64,000 nt of DNA from Enterovibrio sp045679545 (GCF_045679545.1 NZ_CP166194.1:1798001-1862000), one strand, 5' to 3'. Shown: positions 8,688-16,839, numbered from the stretch's first letter. The notes: a model not told the origin generated them from the sequence alone. A program made the numbers and translations.

Positions 8688-10025
8688 ATGAAAATCATCA
8701 TTATTGGCGGTGAAGCGGCAGGCATGAGCGCTGCTGCAAAAGCACGTCGCGTGAATCCAAGCTCGGAAATCATTGTTTATGAAGCCTCTGAAATCATCTC
8801 TTTCGGGGCCTGTGGTCTGCCCTATTACGTGGCGGATGAATTTAGCGACAGCGGCTACATGTCGGAATTTACCCCCGCGCAGTTCGCTGAGCGAGGTATC
8901 ACGGTAAACACAGGGCATCGCGTCACAAAAGTCGATGCAGAAAACAAGAAGCTCGAAATCTCGCATAACGGCGACCTGTTCGTAACCCACTACGACAGAT
9001 TGATGATCGCCACCGGTGCACGTGAAGTGTTGCCACCCGTTGAAGGCCTAGACAAAAAAGGCGTGCATACTTTGCGCGTGATGAACGACGGCATTTCACT
9101 CAAAGCAGCGGTTCAAGACGCTAGCTGCCAGCATGTCACCATCATTGGTTCGGGCTTTATCGGTTTGGAAGTGGCAGAAGCCATGCTCCATCAAGGCAAA
9201 CAGGTTCGCTTGATTGAACGCGCAGATCGCTTGATCCCTGATGCCTTTGATGCAGAAATCAGTGTGCATATTCACACAGAATTGGAAAAAGCGGGCGTCG
9301 AGATCCTTACGTCTGAATCACTGGTGACCATCAAAGGTGAAACCGCAGTCTCTGGCGTGATCACCGACAAAGGCGAATACGCCACTGACCTGGTGGTGGT
9401 GTGTACAGGCGTCAAACCCAACACCGATTTCTTACAAGAAACGGGCATCGAAACTCTGCAAAACGGCGCCATCGTGGTAGACCGTGAAGGCAAAACCTCG
9501 TTACCGGATGTGTGGGCGGCAGGTGATTGTGCGGCGATATGGAATTCCATTTCTCAACGCAACCAATATGTTCCGCTGGCGACTGGCGCAAACAAACTAG
9601 GTCGCTTGGTCGGTGACAATATTGCACAGATCGATGGCGAACCTTTGCAGTTCCCTGGCTCACTCGGCACCAGTTGTGTGCGTGTGTTGGGGCTAGAAGC
9701 AGGCCGTACGGGTCTGTCGGAACGCGAAGCCATCGATGCGGGCTTCACAGTGAAAACCATCACCATCAAAGACAAATGCCACACCAATTACTGTGCAGGT
9801 CAGTCTGATATGCATATGAAGCTGGTCTATGAAGCAGAAACCAAACGTATTCTTGGCGCACAATTAATTGGCTACAAAGGCGCGGTTCACCGCATAGATG
9901 CCATGGCTGTCGCAATAACCATGGGTGTGACCACCAGCCAACTTGGCATGATGGATTTTGCCTATGCCCCACCGTTCGCCAGAACATGGGACATCATGAA
10001 TGTGGCGGGTAACGTCGCTAAATAA
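8688..10025 (+). CDS. CoA-disulfide reductase / NADH oxidase-like flavoprotein
   Basis: 445-residue FAD-dependent pyridine-nucleotide disulfide oxidoreductase of the single-cysteine group (CoA-disulfide reductase, NADH oxidase, persulfide reductase). The FAD-binding motif IIGGEAAGMSAA is at residues 5-16. The redox-active cysteine is Cys42 in ISFGACGLPYYV, the hallmark of this group. The NAD(P)H-binding motif TIIGSGFIGLEVAEAML lies at about 150-166, and WAAGDCA at about 280 closes the second FAD region. The dimerisation domain ends in the family-typical FAYAPPFARTWD. There is no C-terminal rhodanese domain, so it is not the CoADR-Rhd fusion. The reaction is reduction of CoA disulfide or oxygen with NAD(P)H; sequence alone does not separate these. 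Adjacency to tcyP favours a thiol/disulfide role. Confidence 0.87.
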   Translation: MKIIIIGGEAAGMSAAAKARRVNPSSEIIVYEASEIISFGACGLPYYVADEFSDSGYMSEFTPAQFAERGITVNTGHRVTKVDAENKKLEISHNGDLFVTHYDRLMIATGAREVLPPVEGLDKKGVHTLRVMNDGISLKAAVQDASCQHVTIIGSGFIGLEVAEAMLHQGKQVRLIERADRLIPDAFDAEISVHIHTELEKAGVEILTSESLVTIKGETAVSGVITDKGEYATDLVVVCTGVKPNTDFLQETGIETLQNGAIVVDREGKTSLPDVWAAGDCAAIWNSISQRNQYVPLATGANKLGRLVGDNIAQIDGEPLQFPGSLGTSCVRVLGLEAGRTGLSEREAIDAGFTVKTITIKDKCHTNYCAGQSDMHMKLVYEAETKRILGAQLIGYKGAVHRIDAMAVAITMGVTTSQLGMMDFAYAPPFARTWDIMNVAGNVAK

Positions 10026-10034
10026 GTCATTCGC

Positions 10035-10062
10035 AAGGCCAGCGACATCGCTGGCCTTCTTT
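10035..10062 (+). terminator. Intrinsic terminator after the flavoprotein gene
   Basis: AAGGCCAGCG-ACAT-CGCTGGCCTT is a perfect 10-bp stem with a 4-nt loop followed by CTTT, 10 bp after the stop codon. Confidence 0.88.
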
Positions 10063-10153
10063 GATAATTTCCCCACCATACTTTTCGAATGACTTACCCC
10101 CCGCTTTTCATCTGAATGCGCCCGTTCGTTCGATATATTTCACACTTCACAAT

Positions 10154-10181
10154 ATCTAAACCTTCTTATCTTGTTTTAGAT
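10154..10181. promoter_or_regulatory. Inverted repeat upstream of the aldehyde dehydrogenase gene
   Basis: ATCTAAA and TTTAGAT flank 14 bp. Operator-like in form, no known regulator matched. It is the first of two inverted repeats in the 200-bp promoter region. Confidence 0.3.
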
Positions 10182-10195
10182 TCAGGTACACACTG

Positions 10196-10212
10196 ACTGT
10201 TGCACCAACAGT
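10196..10212. promoter_or_regulatory. Palindromic operator candidate before the aldehyde dehydrogenase gene
   Basis: ACTGTTG-CAC-CAACAGT is a perfect 7-bp inverted repeat around a 3-bp centre, 51 bp upstream of the ATG. Size and position fit a dimeric repressor site. The regulator is unknown. Confidence 0.45.
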
Positions 10213-10263
10213 TAGACCCAGTTAGGCTAGAGTTCAAACGCCTCGGTTTAACAATGGAAGCCA

Positions 10264-11694
10264 ATGATGGAACGGATAAAAAACCTCTCCCTGCTCTCTT
10301 CTCTGTGTGAAAACGTGAACAGTGCGATACCTGTCCATAATCCTGCTACGGGTGAAGTGTTGGGCTATGTCCCTTCTCACTCCCGCGAACACATCGAAAA
10401 GATGATTGAAAAAGCCGAGAGCGCGCAAAAATTGTGGGCCAAAACCACCGCGAAACAGCGTGCTGAAATCCTGTCTCGGTGGTATCAGTTGATCATGGAT
10501 AACCAAGAAGACCTCGCCCGGATCATGACCCTTGAACAAGGTAAACCCTTGGCTGAATCTCGTGGAGAAGTGGCCTATGGCGCATCTTTTGTGCAATGGT
10601 TTGCTGAAGAAGGCAAACGCGCATACGGCGAAACCATCCCGACGCCATTGTCGGACCGACGCATCATGACCGTTCGTCAGCCTGTCGGTGTCGCCGCTGC
10701 TATCACGCCGTGGAATTTCCCCATTGCCATGATCACACGAAAAGCCGCGCCCGCCTTAGCCGCCGGATGCAGTTTTATTGGCAAGCCTGCCGCACAAACG
10801 CCATTGAGTGCCTATGCCGTGGCGGAGTTAGCACGACAAGCCGGCTTACCTTATGGTTTGTTGTCGATTGTCACCAGCAGCGATGCGCGGATGGTGGGTG
10901 AACTATTTTGCAGCAGCCCAAAGATTCAAAAAATATCCTTCACCGGCTCCACCAACGTTGGCCGGATCTTGATGCGCCAAAGTGCTGAAAGTGTCAAACG
11001 CGTCTCAATGGAATTAGGCGGAAATGCGCCGTTTATTGTGTTTGATGATGCAGACATTGATGCTGCTGTGAAAGGTGCTTTGGCGTCGAAATTCCGCAAC
11101 GCAGGTCAAACCTGTGTGTGTGCTAACCGCTTTTACGTTCACGATTCAGTGTATGACGAGTTCGTGACCAAGTTTGCCGCAGAAGTTTCAACGCTGAGTG
11201 TCGGCAATGGTCTTGATGATGGCGTGAGCATTGGCCCATTGATTGACGACAACGCCAAGAAGAAAGTCCAGACGCTAGTCAACGAGGCGGTAGCACAAGG
11301 GGCAAATATCACCGTGGGTGGCGACGATCTCGGTGGCCAATTTTTCGCGCCAACCGTGCTAACCCATGTTGAACACACCATGAGCATTGTGCAGGAAGAG
11401 ATTTTCGGCCCAATCGCGCCCGTTATTCGCTTTCACGATGATGCCTCGTTGATCAACATGGCGAATGACACTGAATACGGCCTAGCAAGCTACTTCTACA
11501 GCAAAGACATCAACCGAATCTTCGCAGTCGCGGAGGCGCTTGACTACGGCATGGTGGGGGTCAACGAAGGGGTAATTTCAACAGAAGTTGCGCCTTTTGG
11601 TGGCGTGAAACAATCTGGGATTGGCCGCGAAGGGGCTCGCCAAGGGCTGGATGAGTACCTCAACACCAAATACATCTGTATTGGCGGAATGTAA
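10264..11694 (+). CDS. gabD: NAD(P)-dependent succinate-semialdehyde dehydrogenase
   Basis: 476-residue aldehyde dehydrogenase that best resembles GabD, which oxidises succinate semialdehyde to succinate. TPWNFPIAMITRK is the coenzyme-binding entry, FTGSTNVGR the dinucleotide-binding loop, MELGGNAPFIVFDDADID carries the general-base glutamate, and NAGQTCVCANR carries the catalytic cysteine. The cysteine two residues after the catalytic one is common in SSADHs. EIFGPIAPVIRF and the C-terminal GIGREGARQGLDEY match GabD. Two in-frame ATGs (10264, 10267) follow GGAAG; either may be used. No gabT or GABA permease is adjacent, so a role in GABA use is inferred from family only, and other semialdehydes are possible. 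Two palindromes lie upstream and a terminator follows. Confidence 0.85.
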   Translation: MMERIKNLSLLSSLCENVNSAIPVHNPATGEVLGYVPSHSREHIEKMIEKAESAQKLWAKTTAKQRAEILSRWYQLIMDNQEDLARIMTLEQGKPLAESRGEVAYGASFVQWFAEEGKRAYGETIPTPLSDRRIMTVRQPVGVAAAITPWNFPIAMITRKAAPALAAGCSFIGKPAAQTPLSAYAVAELARQAGLPYGLLSIVTSSDARMVGELFCSSPKIQKISFTGSTNVGRILMRQSAESVKRVSMELGGNAPFIVFDDADIDAAVKGALASKFRNAGQTCVCANRFYVHDSVYDEFVTKFAAEVSTLSVGNGLDDGVSIGPLIDDNAKKKVQTLVNEAVAQGANITVGGDDLGGQFFAPTVLTHVEHTMSIVQEEIFGPIAPVIRFHDDASLINMANDTEYGLASYFYSKDINRIFAVAEALDYGMVGVNEGVISTEVAPFGGVKQSGIGREGARQGLDEYLNTKYICIGGM

Positions 11695-11770
11695 CATCAC
11701 TCTGGTCATGAAGCTCTAAATAGGAGGTATCGCTAAGAAAGCAATAAACGTTCACAGAGTGATAAACACT

Positions 11771-11802
11771 AAAAAGCAGAGTCGCCCTACTCTGCTTTTT
11801 TT
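11771..11802 (+). terminator. Intrinsic terminator after gabD
   Basis: AAAAAGCAGAGT-CGCCCT-ACTCTGCTTTTT gives a 12-bp stem ending in a T-run. The A-rich left arm also gives a T-run on the minus strand, so it may end the convergent GNAT transcript too. Confidence 0.9.
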
Positions 11803-11886
11803 AAGTCTCCGAACCGCTTTCGCCAGCGCTTATTCGTGCGAGACATTCACCACTAAAAACATGAGAAATGCCCCCATCACCAATTT

Positions 11887-12411
11887 TCAAAGATTTATAC
11901 GCATATCAACACAATTAAAAAGACCATCACCCAAAGTCGGAAAACACGCATGGTTTTTTAGCGTACCATGATTGGTGAAACCTGACTTCTCTAACACCCT
12001 TACGCTTGCAATATGCCCAACGAATGGATTAGTTCTTACTTCATTTATACCCAAATTTCTTAAGTACTCCAGACCAGTACGACACAACTCAGTCGCAATT
12101 CCTCGATTGCTAAAATTGTTTGATATACCAAAATGAATCTCAGCATGTTGCTCGTGAAACACAAAAACAACCAAACCAAACACAAAGTCATCTCGGCTTT
12201 CTGCGACACCATAAACGCGTACTTTGGGATTACTTTCTGAATAGTCTTTTCGCCATTGTTTGATTTTCGAGAGAGTGGTTTCAACCGAATCGTGAGGTGC
12301 TGTCGAAATGAACTTTGCTGAAGTATTTAAACCAGAGTACAGATTAAATAGAGAGCTTGCATCGACATCGCGAAGCTCTCTGACTCTAAAGATTTCATTC
12401 TCGCTGTTCAT
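11887..12411 (-). CDS. GNAT-family N-acetyltransferase
   Basis: 174-residue acetyltransferase of the GNAT superfamily (RimJ/RimL-like), moving an acetyl group from acetyl-CoA to an amine. The strand-4/helix-3 core is visible: HAEIHFGISNNFSNRGIATELC carries a shifted form of the acetyl-CoA pyrophosphate loop, and VRTNPFVGHIASVRVLEKSGF is the typical RimJ/L end (N/A-S-x-R-V-L-E-K-x-G-F). The substrate is unknown. ATG start with GGAGA five bases upstream. It is the last of three small, same-strand genes whose borders look like integron cassette core sites. It looks more AT-rich than the neighbouring metabolic genes, consistent with acquisition. Confidence 0.83.
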   Translation of the reverse strand: MNSENEIFRVRELRDVDASSLFNLYSGLNTSAKFISTAPHDSVETTLSKIKQWRKDYSESNPKVRVYGVAESRDDFVFGLVVFVFHEQHAEIHFGISNNFSNRGIATELCRTGLEYLRNLGINEVRTNPFVGHIASVRVLEKSGFTNHGTLKNHACFPTLGDGLFNCVDMRINL

Positions 12412-12419
12412 TGCATCTC

Positions 12420-12466
12420 CATTCGCCTAACGCCAGATATAACGAGCATGTGCCAATTGAAATTCA
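12420..12466 (-). other. Cassette-like junction between the ASCH and GNAT genes
   Basis: On the minus strand the ASCH stop codon is followed by about 30 bases and then GGC-GTTAGGC, a perfect match to the integron core GTTRRRY, directly before the GNAT ribosome binding site and ATG. A partner R''-like heptamer for a full attC is not clear, so this is a candidate or degenerate site only. Confidence 0.3.
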
Positions 12467-12931
12467 AATGAACACACGCTCAAATGACACTAAAACCAAC
12501 TCAGTAGAGTCATCGAAATCGAGGCCATAAGACGATTTACAGTCCTCGGTGAAAAAGTCATTGTGAGCCTTGTACCACCATTCATAAGTACCATCACCTT
12601 CCCCCTCTGACTCTGCAAATTCACGGCTAACGAGGCCAAACGGACAGAATGAAACGTTGGTGATTTTGACAATACAAACAGGATTTTTATCCCAATCAAG
12701 GACTATTTGGTGTTGTCCAACTTTAGGGAAGTCTACTCCTTCAATTTTGTAGGCTTCCTTGACGCTGCAAGTTGCCCGTTTTCTGCCTTCTACAACTAGG
12801 CTTGCACACTCGTTAGTATTAAATTCGTCATCACAAAAGTAAGTAGTTTCCACACCTCTAATTTTTGCCACTTCCGAATCAGGTAATGTATTGGTGTAGG
12901 ACTGAAAGTAGTCCTTAAATCTTGCATCCAT
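12464..12931 (-). CDS. ASCH-domain protein
   Basis: 155-residue protein made almost entirely of an ASCH domain, a beta-barrel fold related to PUA and thought to bind RNA or nucleotides; some members act as amidohydrolases on modified nucleosides. Visible family features are the basic motif RKRATCSVKEAY after a short helical lead, the D-x-x-x-x-P-V-C-I-V-K-I-T-N-V strand, and the FAESEGEGDGTYEWW segment followed by HNDFFTEDC. ATG start with GGAAGAG upstream. It sits between a cupin and a GNAT gene in the same direction with short gaps. ASCH, GNAT and cupin proteins are all frequent integron-cassette passengers. Confidence 0.83.
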   Translation of the reverse strand: MDARFKDYFQSYTNTLPDSEVAKIRGVETTYFCDDEFNTNECASLVVEGRKRATCSVKEAYKIEGVDFPKVGQHQIVLDWDKNPVCIVKITNVSFCPFGLVSREFAESEGEGDGTYEWWYKAHNDFFTEDCKSSYGLDFDDSTELVLVSFERVFI

Positions 12932-12950
12932 TTATGACTCTTCCAATAAT

Positions 12951-12994
12951 TTCTAACTTCGTTTTTCGTCCACCTTGAAGACATTGTTATGCTC
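12951..12994 (-). other. Short attC-like junction between the cupin and ASCH genes
   Basis: Read on the minus strand, GAGCATAACAA overlaps the cupin stop codon. GCATAAC resembles the R'' core (RYYYAAC, one mismatch) and GTTAGAA resembles the R' core (GTTRRRY, one mismatch), 42 bp overall. GAGCATAACAA is an exact 11-bp inverted copy of the TTGTTATGCTC that precedes the cupin gene, as expected if the cupin gene were one cassette. Confidence 0.35.
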
Positions 12995-13334
12995 GTACTT
13001 CAACTCGATCGCCATGACTTGGCGGCGTTGATGTCACAACAAAATGCAAGTCTTCTGGGCCAAAGTTACTTAATTGATGAGCAGTGTTGCTAGGGACGTG
13101 AAAACCTTGGCTTTCTGTTAATTCATAAGTCTCGCCATTCACTTCTAGTGTGGCACTACCGGATAAAACAAAGAAGAACTGCTCTGACTTATGATGCAAA
13201 TGACGTACTTCGCTACAACCAGCAGGAACTCGTTCTTGAATGACACTCAAACTCTCAGATTTGACTAGATGCCAGCCATCACATCGATTGCCCCACTGGT
13301 AATGTTCCGTGTTTTCCTTCGATACTACGACCAA
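12987..13334 (-). CDS. Small cupin-domain protein
   Basis: A single cupin barrel of about 115 residues. The metal-binding motif 1 reads VRHLHHKSEQFFFVLSGSATLEVNG (two histidines and a glutamate) and motif 2 reads HVPSNTAHQLSN. Such small cupins bind a metal and serve as isomerases, dioxygenases or sugar-binding modules; nothing here picks one. The frame is open to a GTG at 13388, but that extension covers the cassette-like border. A TTG at 13334 with GGGGGAG just upstream is the likelier start. Start is uncertain. Confidence 0.72.
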   Translation of the reverse strand: MVVVSKENTEHYQWGNRCDGWHLVKSESLSVIQERVPAGCSEVRHLHHKSEQFFFVLSGSATLEVNGETYELTESQGFHVPSNTAHQLSNFGPEDLHFVVTSTPPSHGDRVEVRA

Positions 13335-13345
13335 ATCTCCCCCTA

Positions 13346-13356
13346 GAGCATAACAA
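13346..13356 (-). repeat. Left copy of 11-bp inverted repeat flanking the cupin gene
   Basis: On the minus strand this is TTGTTATGCTC. It contains GTTATGC, one mismatch from the integron R' core GTTRRRY, and is the exact inverse of the sequence at 12984-12994 beyond the cupin stop. In an integrated cassette the first bases are complementary to the R'' core of its own attC; this pair has that geometry. Confidence 0.4.
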
Positions 13357-13628
13357 CTTATTAGGCCCCAAAGTGAGTATGTAAACACCCCTGATTTGGC
13401 GGTTATCTAAACATCCAAAAACCACCAAACAAACCCATAAGACCATGTTTTAATGAGGGTATCACCAAAGGCACGTTGGCAAGGAGCGACAAAAATAGAC
13501 AAGGTGGGATATTTCTACAGACATCACAGTTAACCCTTACAAAACCCATTGAAAGCGCTTTGGTTGAGATTAATCGCGTTTGTTTTCGCTAATGCATATT
13601 GGTTTTGGCTTTGATTGATTGAACCAAA

Positions 13629-14234
13629 CTAATCCCGCTGAGTAATTCTGTGATTTTTGTAATAAAACGCTTTGTCGTGTTCACCTATTTCGCGCAACAC
13701 CTTACACGGGTTTCCAACCGCGACCACATTGGGGGGAATGTCTTTCGTGACAACACTACCCGCCCCGATGACAGAGTTGTCTCCAATAGTGATGCCAGGT
13801 AACACAACGGAGTTTGCGCCAATCCAAACATTATTCCCGATTGTCACAGGTATATTGAACTGCGCCACTTTCTTTCTCAGTTCAGGATCGATGGGATGAC
13901 CCGCCGTCGCGATGGTGACATTGGGGGCGATCATCACATGGTCACCAATGTATATATGCGTGTCATCAACCAAGGTGAGATTGAAGTTGGCATACACGTT
14001 TTTTCCGAAGTGGGTGTGTTTCCCCCAATTAGCGTGAAGCGGCGGCTCGATATAGCAGTTTTCCCCTACCTCAGCGAAAAGCTTGAGCATGATTTCTTGG
14101 CGCTTGCATTGTTCAGACGGCCTTGTGTGGTTGAAATCATAGAGAGTATCTAGACATTTCAATTGCTCGGCAGCTAGCGCCTCATCATCACAAAAGTAGA
14201 CATCTTGACTGTGTAGTTTAGATTTACTGTCCAT
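13629..14234 (-). CDS. LacA/Maa-type O-acetyltransferase
   Basis: 201-residue left-handed beta-helix acetyltransferase of the maltose/galactoside acetyltransferase group, which acetylates sugars with acetyl-CoA. Hexapeptide repeats run from about residue 70 to 180, for example IYIGDHVMIAPNVTI, VTIGNNVWIGANSVVLPGI and VIGAGSVVTKD. The catalytic histidine is in ATAGHPIDP. VVAVGNPCKVLREI is the usual end. The open frame reaches 14393, but the ATG at 14234 gives the normal LacA length (203 residues in E. coli) and has AGAG upstream, so it is used. No sugar operon is next to it. It may belong to the accessory patch begun by the cupin, ASCH and GNAT genes, though no cassette-like border separates it. 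Confidence 0.87.
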   Translation of the reverse strand: MDSKSKLHSQDVYFCDDEALAAEQLKCLDTLYDFNHTRPSEQCKRQEIMLKLFAEVGENCYIEPPLHANWGKHTHFGKNVYANFNLTLVDDTHIYIGDHVMIAPNVTIATAGHPIDPELRKKVAQFNIPVTIGNNVWIGANSVVLPGITIGDNSVIGAGSVVTKDIPPNVVAVGNPCKVLREIGEHDKAFYYKNHRITQRD

Positions 14235-14637
14235 CAATGCTCTCTTAATCTTCGCTTCGTCATCTCGCCACTGATAATAACCAAAACAAGGGCGAAAACT
14301 CGTTTTAACGGCTGTAAACATACCTAAAATCGAGGCACTAAAACGAGAAACACTCGGCAAATAAGGCGAACCAATGTGTCCAAATTTTCTCACCTTCGGC
14401 CATGCACGCTGCGCGCAACCTTTGTGAAACTATCTTCATGCATTTTTTACCGCACGTTATTCACTCAAATTTAACGTAAGCCGCTTCTTATCAGTGTGTT
14501 AACATTCAAATCGCATAAAAATTCCACAAACGGGCTTCCAATGCTGTGCCTGTTTCCTTTAATGTGAAGCACGACAGTGTATTTTCGTGCCACAGTGCGA
14601 CACTACGCCCAATCAATATGAACCCTAAGGTAAAAAG
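14235..14637. other. 403-bp divergent intergenic region
   Basis: Separates the LacA-like gene (minus) from a small membrane protein gene (plus). An in-frame but unlikely extension of the acetyltransferase covers 14235-14393. I see no RNA gene, terminator or recognised operator. Confidence 0.4.
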
Positions 14638-15126
14638 ATGTCTGATGTACCTTCTACTGCCGTTGAGGTAGTAACTACAGCCCAAACTGTTGCTGAATCT
14701 TCCGGTCCTATCTGGCCATACGTGGTCGGTGGTATCGCTCTCGTTATCGCAGCAGGCTTTTGGGGCTACAAACTGATTAGCCGCCCATCTTTCATCATTA
14801 AGCAGATCCGTCGCCGCAATCTGAAAGCAATGAAGAAAGAAGGCGTTGAAAGCTCAGAAGCAACCGTTGACTTGGATAAGCTGTTGTCAGCGATTGAAGC
14901 TCACGCAATTGATAACAAAATGTCAGGCGCCGAAATGGTGAAACTGCTGGCGCCGCTGAACGATGCAAACCGCATGAAATCAGCGAAAGACATGTATTTG
15001 ACCATGCAACATATCGCACGTGAAATTGGCGATACGCGTCTGGCAGGTGAATTTAAGTCTAAATCTACGGGTGTGAAATCTAACTCGAAGCTGATGGCTG
15101 GCCTGTTTAAACGCGCGGGTATCTAA
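14638..15126 (+). CDS. Small single-pass membrane protein of unknown function
   Basis: 162 residues, family not recognised. After about 22 polar residues there is one hydrophobic segment (IWPYVVGGIALVIAAGFWGY, about residues 25-44). It is followed by a basic patch (KQIRRRNLKAMKKE), which by the positive-inside rule puts the C-terminal domain in the cytoplasm. That domain (about 75-162) is helical and charged, ending in a Lys/Ser-rich tail. The start ATG follows AAGG at suitable spacing. It stands alone with its own terminator. Confidence 0.8.
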   Translation: MSDVPSTAVEVVTTAQTVAESSGPIWPYVVGGIALVIAAGFWGYKLISRPSFIIKQIRRRNLKAMKKEGVESSEATVDLDKLLSAIEAHAIDNKMSGAEMVKLLAPLNDANRMKSAKDMYLTMQHIAREIGDTRLAGEFKSKSTGVKSNSKLMAGLFKRAGI

Positions 15127-15130
15127 ATGC

Positions 15131-15165
15131 TTTTTGTTGGCACTGCCCTTGCGCAGTGCCAATTT
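15131..15165 (+). terminator. Intrinsic terminator
   Basis: TTGGCACTGC and GCAGTGCCAA form a 10-bp stem with a 6-nt loop, followed by TTT. A TTTTT on the left side suggests only weak function in reverse. It lies between convergent genes. Confidence 0.78.
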
Positions 15166-15209
15166 CCTCTAGACCTCCCTTCGCACTCCATTTTTTCTGT
15201 CCTTTTTAT

Positions 15210-15461
15210 TTACTTCAACGCTGCTTTGCCACCAATAATCTTGTAGGCTGGCGTGCCGCGAACCAATGTTTCTCGCGCAAACACAACACCACAGTTTGGA
15301 CATGCACAAGGGCGGGTTGTGTAATCGACCACAATTCTCTCTTTAAAGCACTTCACCAATGCGCCTTTGCCGCCTTTCTTGTATTTGAACAGTCGTGTTT
15401 TGCACTTGCCGCATACTATGTCCACCGAACGCGTGGGAAGCTTTTTATTCGGCTTTGCCAT
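15210..15461 (-). CDS. Small zinc-ribbon-like protein
   Basis: 83 residues with two CxxC knuckles (CGKC at about 18-21 and CPNC at about 55-58), the signature of a zinc ribbon. The protein is basic (KPNKKLP, KYKKGGKG), as in nucleic-acid-binding or zinc-carrier small proteins. The ATG at 15461 is chosen because GAGGGA lies just upstream; the frame is open to 15500. I do not recognise a named family. It is alone on the minus strand between two plus-strand genes. Confidence 0.75.
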   Translation of the reverse strand: MAKPNKKLPTRSVDIVCGKCKTRLFKYKKGGKGALVKCFKERIVVDYTTRPCACPNCGVVFARETLVRGTPAYKIIGGKAALK

Positions 15462-15707
15462 TTTCAATTCCCTCTTTGCCAAGCCCTCATCATAAGTCAA
15501 AGCACAGCTCAGACTAAAGTCTTATGCATCAGTGATTTCTCATCAAAAACTGAGATGGCGCTAATGTTTACCGCATGCGATTAACAAAAAATTTACAACT
15601 TCAGCTATCCTTTCGGTGTTTATTTCTCAATCACTAAAACGATGCAATCACTGCATCGCACCAGATAACCCTGCAACACAAGGAACCTGCTTACTATGGA
15701 GAGTCGT

Positions 15708-16721
15708 ATGAAAATCAAAGCATTGATTAAAACGCTTTCGCTATCTACTGCCATCATGTTGACCGGAATGAACGGTGCGGCAGCCGAAGACCGCGACTAC
15801 ATTCTGGCTACAGCATCAACTGGCGGTACCTATTACCCTGTTGGCGTAGCGTTGGCGACACTGAGCAAAGTAAAACTTGCCCCTAAATATGATTTTTCTC
15901 TCTCAGCGATTAGTTCAGCTGGATCGGGCGAGAATATTAAGTTGTTGCGCGAAAACGAAGCACAGTTTGCGATTCTTCAAGGCTTATATGGCGCTTGGGC
16001 GTGGAATGGCGAAGGTGCGCTGAAGCAATCAGGCCCTCAAAAGGAACTGCGTTCCGTGTCTATGCTATGGCAGAACGTTGAGCATTTCGTGGTACTGAGC
16101 GATTTGGCGAAAACAGGCACCATGGCTGACATGAAAGCGATGGATGGCAACAAGTTTTCAATCGGTAAGAAAAACTCAGGTACTGAAGGTTCAGGCTTAC
16201 AGATCCTAAACGGCCTGGATATTAATACCGACAAAATGGACTTCGCTTACCTTGGCTATGGCGCAAGTGCGGATGCCATGCAAAATGGCACGGTTGATGG
16301 TATGAACACCCCTGCAGGCGTACCAGTGAGTGCTGTCACCCGAGCTTATGCGTCAATGGGCGACAAGATCACTATCTTGAATTTCACCGACGAAGAAATG
16401 AAAGAAGCCAATGGTGGCTACAACTTGTGGACCCGTTTCGTGATTGCACCAAACACCTACCCTGGCCAAACCAAAGCAGTGGAGACCATTGCGCAGCCTA
16501 ACTTCCTTGCTGTACGCAGTGACCTCAGTGATGAAGACGTTTATCTGCTAACCAAAACGATTTATGAAAATCTGGCGTTTTTAAATGGTATTCACAAAGC
16601 AACCAAAGCCATGTCATTGGAAAAATCCATTGCTGGCTTGCCTGTGCCGCTTCACCCTGGCGCAGCGCGTTACTACAAAGAACAAGGCCTGACGATTCCT
16701 GAGCATTTAATTGCAAACTAA
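15708..16721 (+). CDS. TAXI-family TRAP transporter solute-binding protein
   Basis: 337-residue periplasmic binding protein of the TAXI group (TRAP-associated extracytoplasmic immunogenic proteins). A signal peptide covers about the first 26 residues, ending ...GAAAEDRD. The mature start YILATASTGGTYYPVGVALA is the strongly conserved TAXI ligand-binding opening, and AISSAGSGENIKLLRENEAQFAILQG is the second family block. Length is normal. The start is placed at the second ATG because GGAGAG precedes it by six bases; a first ATG lies at 15696. The fused TRAP permease follows, making a complete two-protein TAXI transporter. The substrate is unknown; some TAXI systems carry glutamate or other organic acids. 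Confidence 0.9.
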   Translation: MKIKALIKTLSLSTAIMLTGMNGAAAEDRDYILATASTGGTYYPVGVALATLSKVKLAPKYDFSLSAISSAGSGENIKLLRENEAQFAILQGLYGAWAWNGEGALKQSGPQKELRSVSMLWQNVEHFVVLSDLAKTGTMADMKAMDGNKFSIGKKNSGTEGSGLQILNGLDINTDKMDFAYLGYGASADAMQNGTVDGMNTPAGVPVSAVTRAYASMGDKITILNFTDEEMKEANGGYNLWTRFVIAPNTYPGQTKAVETIAQPNFLAVRSDLSDEDVYLLTKTIYENLAFLNGIHKATKAMSLEKSIAGLPVPLHPGAARYYKEQGLTIPEHLIAN

Positions 16722-16728
16722 GTCTTAT

Positions 16729-16750
16729 GCGCTGGCCTCACGGTCAGCGC
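16729..16750 (+). other. Intercistronic stem-loop between TRAP binding-protein and permease genes
   Basis: GCGCTGGCC-TCAC-GGTCAGCGC is a 9-bp stem (one G-T pair) with a 4-nt loop, 8 bp after the stop codon and without a T-run. Such stems often stabilise the upstream message so that binding protein is made in excess over permease. Confidence 0.55.
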
Positions 16751-16839
16751 AACTTGCACAATGTGTATTTACACCGCTTTGTTTAACAAAATTCCACTTC
16801 GAAGGACGTCGTGCACACCGCCTGCACGTTTGAGGGAAC

